This document shows, one piece after another, positions 38,638 to 48,343 of a stretch of 64,000 nt of DNA (positions are counted from its first letter, which is position 1; every line of letters starts with the position of its first letter). The stretch covers positions 186,001 to 250,000 of the forward strand of contig NZ_VDCY01000004.1 of assembly GCF_006517395.1 (NCBI RefSeq), given 5' to 3'. The translations under genes and the position numbers were made by a program. The notes under the pieces are model-generated. The model saw only the letters and a list, made by a program, of their open reading frames with translations. It ran no database searches and was not told the DNA's origin. The DNA comes from Terrilactibacillus laevilacticus (GTDB lineage: Bacteria; Bacillota; Bacilli; Bacillales; Sporolactobacillaceae).

Positions 38638-39408
38638 TTAGCGGTCTAGCTTGCCTAAGGAATTTTCTATTGCTTTTGTTGTAAGTTCTGAAGTTTGAAT
38701 AATTCGATTGGCACCAGCACGTTTAGCGTTATCTATTTGAGATGAGGTTAAAATTTCAACTATAGCATGTATTTTTGGGTTCAATCCTTTTACAGTAAGT
38801 AGGGTCATTATGGTGTGGATATCTGCATCTTGTTCTAGAACATTTGGGTCAGCTGTTATTATGATTTGCTTTGCTTCCATAATATTGGCATTCATCATTG
38901 TTGCATCCTCATACGGATTTCCTTTAATAAAATAGCAGTCATCTATTGGACTTTCTTTTAAGGTTTTGTCAACTAAAACAATCGATTTTTTTAATCCATA
39001 TTGGGTACGATAGCTCTCGATAATTTTTTTGGTCCGTTCATTCCAACCTACGATAATCATATGTTGATCTCCTTTAAATAATGATTTGCCATAATGATCC
39101 CTAAGTTGAGAAAGCATGACATGGCTAGCTAAATGTGTATAGAAGTAAGTGACAAATCCAGCACCTATAAAAATAGTTAAAATACTAAAAATTTGACCAG
39201 ATTGAGACTTTGGAACGATATCACCATAGCCAATAGTCGTGAATGTAATGGTCTCCCACCATAGTACATCAATAAAAGTATCAAATGTTTTGGGTTCAAT
39301 TAAATGCATACCAAACCCAATCAACGTCATCAAAATGATAATGACAATAAATATGCGGAGAATCTCGGGTAATTGAATATATTTTGATTTTAGCCATTTT
39401 AATCTCAT
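38638..39408 (-). CDS. yugO: YugO-like potassium channel, shortened
   Basis: 256 residues. Two membrane helices (about 15-35 and 78-100) flank the pore helix and selectivity filter TTIGYGD. A cytoplasmic RCK/TrkA-N domain follows (HMIIVGWNERTKKIIESYR, ADPNVLEQDADIHTIMTLLTVKGLNP). As remembered, B. subtilis YugO has about 328 residues; this protein stops after the N-lobe (TTKAIENSLGKLDR) and lacks the C-lobe. The stop is directly followed by the shared terminator, so no remnant of the missing part remains. Confidence 0.85.
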   Translation of the reverse strand: MRLKWLKSKYIQLPEILRIFIVIIILMTLIGFGMHLIEPKTFDTFIDVLWWETITFTTIGYGDIVPKSQSGQIFSILTIFIGAGFVTYFYTHLASHVMLSQLRDHYGKSLFKGDQHMIIVGWNERTKKIIESYRTQYGLKKSIVLVDKTLKESPIDDCYFIKGNPYEDATMMNANIMEAKQIIITADPNVLEQDADIHTIMTLLTVKGLNPKIHAIVEILTSSQIDNAKRAGANRIIQTSELTTKAIENSLGKLDR

Positions 39409-39507
39409 TGACGTGGTCTCCTTTATCTATTAACATATGATCAAAGACAACAACTTGGATTGTAATGGTTAATGGGGCCACCTTAATCGTGTTAATAACT
39501 ACTTATA

Positions 39508-39783
39508 GTGATGTTCAAAAGGTGACAAATGAAAAGGGTTACTGACTTATTACGCTGGTATCCTGCCAGAACGCCAGTACTAGCCCGTCCTGGACGTCGG
39601 AGGACGAGAGCGTTGATGTTTCTTATTACCGGCATTCTATAGGATGTGATAGCTTCGGGCGCTAGCCACAGGACGTGAGCGATTTTAGCTAGAGATCCTC
39701 TTATATCCACTACATGAGGACCAGAAAAACAAGCGGGCGCCGAGATTCGCAAGGTATCATTTGGTGACTTTTTGAACAACATC
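39508..39783 (-). repeat. Repeat family A, copy A8 (full class, 276 bp)
   Basis: Ends GTGATGTTCAAAAGG (one A shorter) and GAACAACATC. Duplication TTATA at 39503-39507 and 39784-39788. Located upstream of the channel gene. Confidence 0.9.
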
Positions 39784-39888
39784 TTATAGATTTAATTTAA
39801 AAATGAAATGATAAAGGAAATATGTAGTAACATGTAGTAACGATTACATCGCATATCAAGGAACTTATGATAAGAGGAGGATATCCTT

Positions 39889-40182
39889 GTGAAAGCCAAA
39901 AAGCCAAAGACATTCTCAAGGCTGATTAGTATACTTCTTAGTGTTATCCAAATTCTATTATGTTTATTTATTATATTGAAATTTTTTGGGGCTAAAGAGG
40001 TTCCATTTGTTCAGTGGGTGAATGGGCTCTCAACACCACTTTTAACGCCCTTCTTTAACATGTTCGAACCAGTAACGTTTGCTGGTGATTATGTCCTTGA
40101 TTTATCCGCCTTATTTGCCTTAATTGTATATAGTGGCGTTGGCTATATTTTGTTTAAAATTATGGATATGATTGGGAAATGA
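39889..40182 (+). CDS. YggT-like small membrane protein
   Basis: 97 residues from GTG 39889 (GAGGAGG 8 nt upstream). Basic N-terminus, helix 1 near residues 12-34, a loop WVNGLSTPLLTPFFNMFEP and helix 2 containing DLSALFALIVYSGVGYILF. The PxxxPF...P loop and DLS motif resemble YggT proteins, so the assignment rests on pattern only. Function unknown. Confidence 0.6.
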   Translation: MKAKKPKTFSRLISILLSVIQILLCLFIILKFFGAKEVPFVQWVNGLSTPLLTPFFNMFEPVTFAGDYVLDLSALFALIVYSGVGYILFKIMDMIGK

Positions 40183-40213
40183 CTTTCGTGCTAAATCATA
40201 CTATTTAGATAAA

Positions 40214-40254
40214 AAAAACGCAGCTCACCATTTAAAAATGGCACTGCGTTTTTA
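40214..40254. terminator. Bidirectional terminator
   Basis: AAAAACGCAG..CACCATTT, AAAAATGGCACTGCGTTTTT; convergent genes meet here. Confidence 0.85.
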
Positions 40255-40271
40255 ATGCTATGAATAACTTT

Positions 40272-41423
40272 TTAAGATAGACGTCCACTATAATCTTCAA
40301 AATCGAATTGTCTAATGACTTTTATTCCTTCGTCATCGTGATAAGTTACTATAGAAGGAAGATTAACACCATTAAACATATGATTTTTTACCATCGTATA
40401 GTGAGCCATATCACAGAAAATAAGTTTATCACCAGGTTTCAGCGGTTCTTTAAATGAATAGTCCCCAATGACATCTCCTGCAAGACATGTCAGACCACCA
40501 AGTCTATAAGTGTAAGGCAATTCATTTGGCTGGCCTGCATCAATAATTTCTGGTCTGTATGGCATCTCTAGTACATCAGGCATATGACAAGTTGCTGATG
40601 TATCTAAAATGGCGATATTCATGCCATTTTGAACAATATCCAAAACAGTTGCTACAAGATAACCAGTATTTAGAGCAATTGCTTCTCCAGGTTCAAGATA
40701 AATCTCCACATCATACTTATCCTTTAAATAAAGAATCGATTGGACAAGTTTATCAATATCATAGTCTTTTCTTGTTATGTGATGTCCGCCACCTAAGTTA
40801 AGCCATTTCATCCTTTTGATATATTGACCAAACTTTTCTTCAACGACTTTTAGTGTACGTTCTAGTGTATCAGAATTTTGTTCGCACATGGAATGAAAAT
40901 GTAGACCATCAAGGCCCTCAAGTTCATCTGGTCTGAAATTGGATAAGGTAACCCCTAGTCTTGAATTCGCGTAACAAGGATCATATAAAGGAGTATCAAT
41001 TTCCGAGTATTCAGGGTTAACGCGAATACCACATTCAATTTGTTTTGATGTCATTTTCACTTTATCTTTATATTTATTCCATTGATCAAAGGAATTAAAT
41101 ACGATATGATCTGCATATTTTAGGAGTTCATCAAAGTCACTTTCGACATAAGCAGGTGAATAGGCATGAACTTCTTTCCCCATTTTTTCATATCCCAATC
41201 TTGCTTCAAAGAGAGAACTTGATGTAACTCCTTTGAGATATTGACCAATAAGTGGAAAAACAGAATGCATCGAAAATCCTTTTAATGCAAGAAGTATATG
41301 ACACCCTGTTCGTTCTTGAACAGAATTCAATGTCTCTAGATTTATAGTAAGCTTTCTTTTATCGATAAGATAACAAGGTGAAGGTAATTTATTTAAATCA
41401 ATTTTATTCATTATGTTTGTCAT
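40272..41423 (-). CDS. nspC: Carboxynorspermidine/carboxyspermidine decarboxylase
   Basis: 383-residue fold III PLP decarboxylase. The PLP lysine is K48 in LLALKGFSM. Family blocks are GLHFHSMCEQ, WLNLGGGHHITRKDYD, LEPGEAIALNTGYLVA and LAGDVIGDYSF. It makes spermidine or norspermidine from the carboxy precursor. The dehydrogenase that makes that precursor is 10 bp upstream, so the two form an aspartate-semialdehyde-dependent polyamine route distinct from SpeE. AAGGACAG precedes ATG 41423. Confidence 0.93.
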   Translation of the reverse strand: MTNIMNKIDLNKLPSPCYLIDKRKLTINLETLNSVQERTGCHILLALKGFSMHSVFPLIGQYLKGVTSSSLFEARLGYEKMGKEVHAYSPAYVESDFDELLKYADHIVFNSFDQWNKYKDKVKMTSKQIECGIRVNPEYSEIDTPLYDPCYANSRLGVTLSNFRPDELEGLDGLHFHSMCEQNSDTLERTLKVVEEKFGQYIKRMKWLNLGGGHHITRKDYDIDKLVQSILYLKDKYDVEIYLEPGEAIALNTGYLVATVLDIVQNGMNIAILDTSATCHMPDVLEMPYRPEIIDAGQPNELPYTYRLGGLTCLAGDVIGDYSFKEPLKPGDKLIFCDMAHYTMVKNHMFNGVNLPSIVTYHDDEGIKVIRQFDFEDYSGRLS

Positions 41424-41433
41424 TATTCTGTCC

Positions 41434-42633
41434 TTAGTCGATTAAAGTTGGTGTGAAATTTTCTTGCCAAGGTAATCCATATTTATTTAATGCATCCATG
41501 AATGGATCGGGATCAAATTCTTCAACATTATAAACGCCAGGTTTTTTCCAAATGCCCTTCATAATTAGCATAGCACCAATCATCGCAGGGACACCTGTGG
41601 TATAGGAAATGGCTTGTGACCCGACTTCCCTATAACATTCTTCATGGTCACATACATTATAAACATAGTACGTTTTTGGTTTACCATCTTTAATCCCTCG
41701 AATGATACAGCCAATATTTGTTTTTCCTTTAGTTCTTGGTCCAAGTGAAGCTGGGTCAGGGAGAACGGCTTTCAAAAATTGAAGTGGAATAATTTCTTTT
41801 CCTTCAAACTCAATTGGTTCAATTGAAGTCATTCCGACATTTTCTAAAACATGTAAATGAGTCAAATACTTTTCAGAGAATGTCATCCAGAAACGAATTT
41901 TCTTAACACCTTTAATATTAATAGATAATGATTCCAATTCTTCATGATATAAAAGGTAAATATCTTTAGGTCCTATCTCAGGGAGATTATAGACTCTTTT
42001 TTCAGCGAGAGGTTCTGTTTCAATCCATTTACCATTTTCAAAATAACGCCCATTGGCCGTTATTTCACGTATATTGATCTCAGGATTAAAGTTGGTTGCA
42101 AATGGATATCCATGATCACCAGCATTGGCATCGACAATGTCAATGGTATGAATTTCATCAAAGTGGTGTTTTTGAGCGTAAGCCGTAAATACGCCCGTTA
42201 CACCAGGATCGAATCCGCTTCCAAGTAATGCGGTAATTCCCGCTTCTTCAAATTTTTCTTTATAGGCCCATTGCCATTTATATTCAAATTTGGGTGTGTC
42301 AGGCGGCTCGTAGTTAGCTGTATCCACATAGTGGACACCGGTCGCAAGGCACGCATCCATAATTGTAAGGTCTTGGTAAGGAAGAGCAACATTTATAACA
42401 ACATCTGGCTCAAACTTTTTAATAATGTCAATAACTTCATCAGTATTATCAGCGTTGAGCTGAGCAGTTTGAATCTTTGTTCTATCTCCATCTAACTTAT
42501 TTTTCAGAGCTTCACATTTTTCAATTGTCCTGCTCGCTATACATATCTCTTCAAAAACATCTGAGTTCTGGCAGCATTTATGTACAACCACACTAGCAAC
42601 ACCACCAGCGCCAATAATTAACGCTTTTCCCAA
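41434..42633 (-). CDS. Carboxynorspermidine/carboxyspermidine dehydrogenase
   Basis: 399 residues. N-terminal NAD(P)H fold ALIIGAGGVASVVVHKC; blocks DVVINVALPYQDLTIMDAC, HYVDTANYEPPDTPKFEY and LLGSGFDPGVTGVFTAYA are typical of the saccharopine-dehydrogenase-like CANSDH group. It condenses aspartate semialdehyde with a diamine and reduces the product. The downstream nspC partner distinguishes it from lysine saccharopine enzymes. AGGGAGGT lies upstream of ATG 42633. Confidence 0.92.
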   Translation of the reverse strand: MGKALIIGAGGVASVVVHKCCQNSDVFEEICIASRTIEKCEALKNKLDGDRTKIQTAQLNADNTDEVIDIIKKFEPDVVINVALPYQDLTIMDACLATGVHYVDTANYEPPDTPKFEYKWQWAYKEKFEEAGITALLGSGFDPGVTGVFTAYAQKHHFDEIHTIDIVDANAGDHGYPFATNFNPEINIREITANGRYFENGKWIETEPLAEKRVYNLPEIGPKDIYLLYHEELESLSINIKGVKKIRFWMTFSEKYLTHLHVLENVGMTSIEPIEFEGKEIIPLQFLKAVLPDPASLGPRTKGKTNIGCIIRGIKDGKPKTYYVYNVCDHEECYREVGSQAISYTTGVPAMIGAMLIMKGIWKKPGVYNVEEFDPDPFMDALNKYGLPWQENFTPTLID

Positions 42634-43155
42634 TTATTTTCTACCTCCCTAAATAGCTAAAATAAGCTGATTTAATCAAATACAATAAGGCTGATTATAC
42701 ATAAAAGATGTCAAATTAGCAATCATTTATGCTAAAGATGACGATTCTGTTTTTAGTTTGACCAAGTTTGTTGAAAATAGTAGTAAATGAGCGAAATATG
42801 CTCTGATTAGTCATGTCACATCGATCTTGAATGCCTCCATAAATGGCCATAACGCCATATCGATCCAGAACACTACAATATAAAGTAAAAAATCATTAAA
42901 CATAAATAACATCTTCTACATATTTCATTCCCTAACTGTGGTTTTAGAAACAATTAAATTTGAGAACCTATTGAGTCTGTTTTTAGTGAAAAATGATGGG
43001 GCATCTCCAGAGGATCAAGCTGATGCAGCGACAGATCCAACTATGGCGGCTATTATGGGCTATATAAAAGATAAAATCCACCACACATGTATTGAACCGA
43101 CATCACTACGATGCAAGGACTTAGGTTGGTTGAAAAATTTGTATACCTATTAAAT
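42634..43155. other. Long intergenic region with a possible gene remnant
   Basis: About 520 bp. A plus frame at 42938-43153 encodes a protein-like stretch (GASPEDQADAATDPTMAAIM) but starts at GTG without a ribosome site and ends in low-quality sequence; it may be a decayed gene end. Upstream part presumably holds the polyamine operon promoter. Confidence 0.35.
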
Positions 43156-43156
43156 A

Positions 43157-43202
43157 AAGTGCAGAACTTTGCATTTATCCTTTGCAAAGCTCTGCACTTT
43201 GA
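43157..43202. terminator. Large hairpin terminator
   Basis: AAAGTGCAGAACTTTGCA, short loop, TTTGCAAAGCTCTGCACTTT: about 17 bp with one mismatch. Lies downstream of the minus-strand SDR gene. Confidence 0.8.
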
Positions 43203-43239
43203 TTTTGCCATACATATTATTCGACAAAATTCGAGTGCA

Positions 43240-44136
43240 TTAAGCGGTTGGTATGCCACCCGTAACACCGTAAACTTGACCAGTAACGTAGCTTGCATCC
43301 TGAGAGGCTAGATAAACATAAGTACTTGCCACTTCAACTGGTTGACCTGCACGCTTTAATGGTGTTGGAGGCGTGCTTTCACCAAATTTGGGTATATTTT
43401 GACTTGGTTGCCCACCAGAGATTTGGAGTGGGGTCCAGATTGGTCCAGGTGCAACTGAGTTTACACGAATACCTTTCGCAGCTAATTGTTTGGCTAATCC
43501 TTGGGTAAACCCAATGATCGCACGCTTAGTTGATGCATAATCCAATAATAAAGGATTTGGGTTATATCCCTCGACTGAGGATGTGGTCATAATTGATGCA
43601 CCGGCAGGTAAATATGGTAACGCGGCTTTTACAACCCAGAATAAGGAGAACACATTAATTTCAAACGTTTTCCGAAGTTGTTCAGTTGTAAGATCGGTGA
43701 TACTTTGGACAGCTTGTTGTTTACCTGCAATGAGTGCTAAAGTATCTAATCCACCGAGAGAATTGTAGGCTTGATCAACTAAATCCTTACAAAAGGCTTC
43801 ATCACTCAGATCACCAGGGATAAGATTGGCCTTTCTCCCTTCGGCTTCAATAAGTTGTTTTACTTCTAAAGCGTCCTCTTCTTCAACGGGCAAATAATTA
43901 ATAGCAACATCTGCTCCTTCTCGTGCAAAAGCAATCGCTGTTGCTCGTCCTATACCAGAGTCACCTCCAGTAACAAGAGCTTTTCTACCTTTTAATCTTC
44001 CAGAACCGACGTAACTTTCTTCACCACTATTAGGTAGTGGATCCATATTTCCTTGCAGAGCAGGAGGCTCTTGTGTTTGGCTAGGAAACTCACTGTTATA
44101 ATATTGTGTAGTTGGATTTTCAATTGTTTGAGACAT
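43240..44136 (-). CDS. Short-chain dehydrogenase/reductase (general stress type)
   Basis: 298 residues from ATG 44136 (AAAGGAG 8 nt upstream). After a 50-residue N-terminal extension ([18 protein letters not shown]) comes the Rossmann motif [15 protein letters not shown]. The catalytic Ser, Tyr and Lys are in [10 protein letters not shown] and [24 protein letters not shown] follows. The extension marks the subgroup including B. subtilis stress proteins such as YdaD/YhdF. Substrate unknown. Followed by a large hairpin terminator. Confidence 0.9.
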   Translation of the reverse strand: MSQTIENPTTQYYNSEFPSQTQEPPALQGNMDPLPNSGEESYVGSGRLKGRKALVTGGDSGIGRATAIAFAREGADVAINYLPVEEEDALEVKQLIEAEGRKANLIPGDLSDEAFCKDLVDQAYNSLGGLDTLALIAGKQQAVQSITDLTTEQLRKTFEINVFSLFWVVKAALPYLPAGASIMTTSSVEGYNPNPLLLDYASTKRAIIGFTQGLAKQLAAKGIRVNSVAPGPIWTPLQISGGQPSQNIPKFGESTPPTPLKRAGQPVEVASTYVYLASQDASYVTGQVYGVTGGIPTA

Positions 44137-44253
44137 AAGATCATTCTCCTTTCTCTTTAACATTAAATGAGTATTTTATAAAACTCATATAGAGTTCTAT
44201 ATTTGGTACATAACCATCTAAAGCATAATGCAAACATATTATAAAGAATTAAA

Positions 44254-44535
44254 GAGGTTGTTCAAAAAGTCACCAAATGATAACTTGCGAATCTCGGCGC
44301 CCTCTTGTTTTTCCGGTCCTCATGTAGCGGATACAAGAGGATCGCTGGCTAAAACCGCTCACGTCCTGTGGCTGGCGCCTGAAGCTACCACATCCGGTGG
44401 AATGCCGGTCCTCAGGAACTGCCGCCGCTCTTCTCCTTCCGACGTCCAGGACGGGCAAGTAACTGGCGTTTTTTGCAGGATGCCAGCGTACTTAGCCAGT
44501 AACCCTTTTCGTTTGTCACCTTTTTGAACACGCAC
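44254..44535 (+). repeat. Repeat family A, copy A9 (full class, 282 bp)
   Basis: Ends GAGGTTGTTCAAAAAGTC and TTTTTGAACACGCAC; exact duplication TTAAA at 44249-44253 and 44536-44540. Confidence 0.92.
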
Positions 44536-44612
44536 TTAAAGAAAGTAATAAGAACATCAACAAAATCCCATGCATAAGATGATTCATAGCCTAGTTTGGG
44601 AGGGAACGTTCT

Positions 44613-45407
44613 GTGAAAAATCCGCAAATTAATTTGAATCCATTACTTTTCAATCCATCTGGAGAAAGAGACTGTAAACTTGAAGAACATGGCATTACAA
44701 TGTTAATTGATACAGGGAATGGTCTAGCTCTCTTTGATGATCTCCTACAGTTGGCCGGTCAATATGTTGATTTCATAAAACTAGGTTTTGGCACAACCGT
44801 ATTGTATTCAAAGGAACTTTTAGAAAAAAAGCTTCAACTTGCTAAAAAAGCAAACGTCAAACTCTATCCAGGTGGTACATTATTTGAAATTGCCCTACAT
44901 AAGGGGGTCGTAAAAGAGTATTTTGATTTTTTACAGAATGTAGGTTTTGACTACATTGAAATATCCGAAGGAACAATTGATTTACCTTTTAGAAGACGAC
45001 AAATGATGATTAAAGAGGCGGTGGCTAATGGATTCACCGTCATTTCAGAATGTGGGAAAAAAGAAGAAGGTAGTTCTTGTGAAGTGAAAGACCTAGAGCG
45101 AATGCTGTATTCTGACCTTGAATGTGGCGCCTCGTACGTCATAGTGGAAGGAAGAGAATCAGGTGAAAACGTGGGGATATATAATAACAAAGGGAATATA
45201 GATATTGATTTTCTTGAAGAAGTAAAAGAAACAATTCCGAATGATATGAGAAGATTTCTTATTTGGGAAGCGCCGCAAAAAAAGCAACAAATTGGGTTAA
45301 TCCATTTTTGGGGCAGAAATGTAAATATGGGTAATATCCAATGTAAAGATGCATTTAGTCTTGAATGTCTTAGAAGGGGTCTAAGATTTGACACTTTTTC
45401 TGAATAG
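44613..45407 (+). CDS. comA: ComA, phosphosulfolactate synthase
   Basis: 264 residues, GTG start with GGGAGGG 8 nt upstream. TIM-barrel enzyme adding sulfite to phosphoenolpyruvate to make (2R)-phospho-3-sulfolactate. Seen: DFIKLGFGTTVLY, YPGGTLFEIAL, YIEISEGTIDLP, SECGKKE and YVIVEGRESG, typical of ComA/YitD. The convergent neighbour is the matching phosphatase ComB. In B. subtilis, sulfolactate accumulates in spores, which suggests the role here. Confidence 0.92.
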   Translation: MKNPQINLNPLLFNPSGERDCKLEEHGITMLIDTGNGLALFDDLLQLAGQYVDFIKLGFGTTVLYSKELLEKKLQLAKKANVKLYPGGTLFEIALHKGVVKEYFDFLQNVGFDYIEISEGTIDLPFRRRQMMIKEAVANGFTVISECGKKEEGSSCEVKDLERMLYSDLECGASYVIVEGRESGENVGIYNNKGNIDIDFLEEVKETIPNDMRRFLIWEAPQKKQQIGLIHFWGRNVNMGNIQCKDAFSLECLRRGLRFDTFSE

Positions 45408-45431
45408 TATCTTTTTAATATTGAATGTTTA

Positions 45432-46151
45432 CTATGAAGGATGAATAGATACAATCCTATTTTCTATTAAAATTGGGACGATATTCGAAATGTCTACTTG
45501 ACCACAATATTTGATGTCTTCCGAGTTTAGATTTTCAAATAATCTTTTCCCAGTTATCGTTGAAAAGAGGATATCTGGTAATCGTTTGGCTAGCTGAAGG
45601 TAACAAGTTTCCATTGCTTTTGAGAAATCGCAGGTTTCAGTAGAAGGTACTCGAGTCCTAATGATCGATACCATTAACCCTGCAGCAAGACCGTCTTCTA
45701 AAGCAAATTCACCACGGGTTCCTGCACAATAAAGCGTCAGGTTACGATTTTGATTTATGGCTTCTTTTATACAACTGGAGGCATTCAAAAAACAACCAAT
45801 AAGTAATTTATTGGCAGAAGCGGCTTTTTCAATGGCTCTTGTTCCATTTGTTGTTGTGAGAATGAGTTCTTTTCCTGTATGTGTAGTTTTTTTCTGAAGG
45901 ATAGAAGGGGAATTGTTATAATCAAATCCATCAAGTTTTTTTCCATGCCATTCTCCAGAAACGATGGAATTTAAAGAACGCATGGCTAAGGCTTCAGTTT
46001 TTGTTTTTACAGGAATAACAGACGTGAAGCCAGATTCTAATGCCGTTACGATGGTACTGGATGCCCTTAATACATCAATAACAATGACTGTTCGGTTATC
46101 TATATGTTCATTCTTGATGTCCTCCAAAGTTGCAACAGTATCGATTCGCAT
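45432..46151 (-). CDS. comB: ComB, 2-phosphosulfolactate phosphatase
   Basis: 239 residues. Blocks: VIVIDVLRASSTIVTALESG, SGEWHGKKLDGFDYNNSP, LTTTNGTRAIEKAA and CAGTRGEFALEDGLAAGLM, diagnostic of the Mg-dependent ComB family. It removes phosphate from phosphosulfolactate made by ComA. AAGGAG precedes ATG 46151. It converges on comA with only 24 bp between the stops, whereas the B. subtilis yitC/yitD genes lie on one strand (from memory). Confidence 0.93.
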   Translation of the reverse strand: MRIDTVATLEDIKNEHIDNRTVIVIDVLRASSTIVTALESGFTSVIPVKTKTEALAMRSLNSIVSGEWHGKKLDGFDYNNSPSILQKKTTHTGKELILTTTNGTRAIEKAASANKLLIGCFLNASSCIKEAINQNRNLTLYCAGTRGEFALEDGLAAGLMVSIIRTRVPSTETCDFSKAMETCYLQLAKRLPDILFSTITGKRLFENLNSEDIKYCGQVDISNIVPILIENRIVSIHPS

Positions 46152-46257
46152 AAAATGACTCCTTCTCGGCTTTTGAAGTTAATGTATGATAACCGAAATA
46201 AAAAGATGATTAAATGTGAGTTGATATAGGATATAGCGTCAATAGAAGAAACAAGAA

Positions 46258-46280
46258 AGAGGAAAACATCATGTTTTCCC
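46258..46280 (-). terminator. Hairpin after the thi operon
   Basis: On minus GGGGAAAACATGATGTTTTCC, then TCTTTCTT. Short perfect stem directly after the thiF stop. Confidence 0.65.
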
Positions 46281-46283
46281 CTT

Positions 46284-47330
46284 TTATTCAGTCAAGCACG
46301 TTCTACCTTTCCGAATAACTTCCATATATAGTTTCATGGCCCATTTCATGTCAGATGTATTATGGATTAGTGCACGACCATCTTGAAAAAGAATTAACCG
46401 ATGGCCATCTATACACGTATGCAACAGGAAACCATTATCAACACATGGTAGTTCATCTTTCATCAGCATTTGTTTCATGTATGACATATCAAGCTTCATG
46501 TTCTCCTCTGGTCGAATATGTACTGTATCTCTTCCACAAAGAACAGAGGTACGATATCTTTTTTTCGATTCAGATAAATAAGGATGCGTCCGATGCCGAC
46601 CGCAAGATAGACAAAGTGGGTTCTTTAAAGTTTGGACGTTCATTGATATATGTTCATTCGTCCACATATCTTCATACAGTAAGGTACCTCTTAATGCTGT
46701 ATGGTCCTCGACTAATAGTTTAAAGACCTCAACGACTTGTTGGGTTGCCACCCACTCGACGATTGGAGCAATGACCCCAGATAGGTCACAGCTATCATTA
46801 GAAAAGGGCATGTGGTTCATGAGACAAGAAAGGCAAGGGGTTTCATCAGGAATGATAGTGTAAGTTAAACCCTTACTACCTAAGCACCCACCAAAAATCC
46901 ACGGTATTTTATATTTTATCGCCAAATCATTTAGTAGTAATCTTGTTTCAAAATTATCAGTTGCATCAACAATCACATCGCATGTGGAAAATTTATCAGA
47001 AAACAACTTGCCACTTAATTCACCTACAATGGCATTGACATGACCGTTATGATTAATTTGTTCTAAATGCTTTTTTGCAGCAACGGCTTTAGGAAGTACT
47101 TCCCCTGCATCACGTTCTGTATAGAGACATTGTCTTTGCAAGTTACTATATTCAACATAATCCCGATCAATAATACTTAAATAGCCAATACCAGCACGAA
47201 TTAACGTTTCAGCAACGTGTGTACCTAATGCACCTGCACCTATAATTCCTACATGCTTCATTAATATCTTTTTTTGTCCTTGCTCTCCAATCCCATCAAA
47301 GCGTACTTGACGATCATATCGATTATTCAC
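46284..47330 (-). CDS. thiF: ThiF, ThiS adenylyltransferase
   Basis: 348 residues. E1-like enzyme that adenylates the C-terminus of ThiS. ATP motif [23 protein letters not shown], the arginine finger near [14 protein letters not shown], and the zinc pairs in CLSCLMNH and [12 protein letters not shown]-terminal 90-residue part ([11 protein letters not shown]...) is usual in Bacillus ThiF. Its GTG start overlaps thiG by 8 nt. Last gene of the TPP-riboswitch operon. Confidence 0.93.
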   Translation of the reverse strand: MNNRYDRQVRFDGIGEQGQKKILMKHVGIIGAGALGTHVAETLIRAGIGYLSIIDRDYVEYSNLQRQCLYTERDAGEVLPKAVAAKKHLEQINHNGHVNAIVGELSGKLFSDKFSTCDVIVDATDNFETRLLLNDLAIKYKIPWIFGGCLGSKGLTYTIIPDETPCLSCLMNHMPFSNDSCDLSGVIAPIVEWVATQQVVEVFKLLVEDHTALRGTLLYEDMWTNEHISMNVQTLKNPLCLSCGRHRTHPYLSESKKRYRTSVLCGRDTVHIRPEENMKLDMSYMKQMLMKDELPCVDNGFLLHTCIDGHRLILFQDGRALIHNTSDMKWAMKLYMEVIRKGRTCLTE

Positions 47331-48093
47331 TCACGCTCAATCCTTCAACCGGACTACTTGGGACAGCATTCTCTCTTTTGTCAATACGCCCCGCCTCATA
47401 GCCAAGACGACCTGCTTGAATAGCTAACCGCATGGCGTTTGCCATTTTCACAGGATCTTTTGCTCCAGAAACGGCTGTATTAAGTAAAATACCGTCAGCA
47501 CCAAGTGACATCGCCAAAGCGGCATCAGCTGGTGAGCCAATCCCTGCATCGACAATCACAGGGATATTTATCGTTTCAATGATCAGCTGTAATTGCGTCG
47601 GATTTAATATCCCTTGTCCCGAACCAATCGGTGAAACACCGGGCATCACCGCATGAACACCAAGCACTTCTAATCGCTTAGCCAATACAAGGTCATCTGA
47701 GATATAGGGTAATACAATAAAGCCTTCCTCTAAAAGGACTTCACAAGCTTTGTATGTTTCGAGTGGATCGGGTAATAAGGTCCGTGCATCTCCGATGATT
47801 TCGACTTTGACCATATCACATAATCCAGATGATTTGGCTAAATGTGCCGTTCGGATCGCTTCTTCCGCTGTTGACGCTCCGGCTGTATTTGGTAACAACG
47901 TATATTTGTCCACGTCTAACATTTCTAGGAAGTTAGGTTGATCTGGTTGAAAAACATTCATTCTTCTAAGTGCAAACGTCAAAATATTCGCTTTTGAAAC
48001 TTCAACGGCTTGTTTTTGAATTTTAAAATCAGGAAATTTACCTGTTCCTAATAAAAAATGTGATTCAAATGTTTGATTTCCAATTTTCAGCAT
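47323..48093 (-). CDS. thiG: ThiG, thiazole synthase
   Basis: 256 residues. Forms the thiazole phosphate ring from DXP, dehydroglycine and ThiS thiocarboxylate. [39 protein letters not shown] (region of the Schiff-base lysine), [16 protein letters not shown] and [20 protein letters not shown] are all standard. GGGGGA precedes ATG, 2 bp after the thiS stop. Confidence 0.96.
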   Translation of the reverse strand: MLKIGNQTFESHFLLGTGKFPDFKIQKQAVEVSKANILTFALRRMNVFQPDQPNFLEMLDVDKYTLLPNTAGASTAEEAIRTAHLAKSSGLCDMVKVEIIGDARTLLPDPLETYKACEVLLEEGFIVLPYISDDLVLAKRLEVLGVHAVMPGVSPIGSGQGILNPTQLQLIIETINIPVIVDAGIGSPADAALAMSLGADGILLNTAVSGAKDPVKMANAMRLAIQAGRLGYEAGRIDKRENAVPSSPVEGLSVSE

Positions 48094-48095
48094 AA

Positions 48096-48299
48096 TTATC
48101 CCCCTCCAACAAAATGAACAATTTCAATACGATCCCCATCTGAAAGGGCCTGAGAATCGTACTTATTTTTATCAACAATTTTTTTATTTTGTTCAATGAT
48201 CGTTAATGCCTGTTCAATGTTAAAATGTTTTCGAATACCTGAGATAGTCTGTACCTGTTCTGGCAGCTGAACCTCCTGACCATTTATCGTTACTTTCAT
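48096..48299 (-). CDS. thiS: ThiS, sulfur carrier protein
   Basis: 67-residue ubiquitin-like carrier. [19 protein letters not shown] at the start and the C-terminal [10 protein letters not shown], whose Gly-Gly end is adenylated by ThiF and becomes the thiocarboxylate. AAGGAGGTGA lies before ATG 48299. Tightly packed with thiG. Confidence 0.95.
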   Translation of the reverse strand: MKVTINGQEVQLPEQVQTISGIRKHFNIEQALTIIEQNKKIVDKNKYDSQALSDGDRIEIVHFVGGG

Positions 48300-48343
48300 C
48301 CGTTCACCTCCTTAATGTTTCACGACTCTTCATATCTAAGGCT

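Noticed and set aside
42938-43153. 71-codon plus-strand frame as a real gene
   Set aside because: GTG start has no ribosome site and the C-terminal part looks random; mentioned only as a possible remnant.
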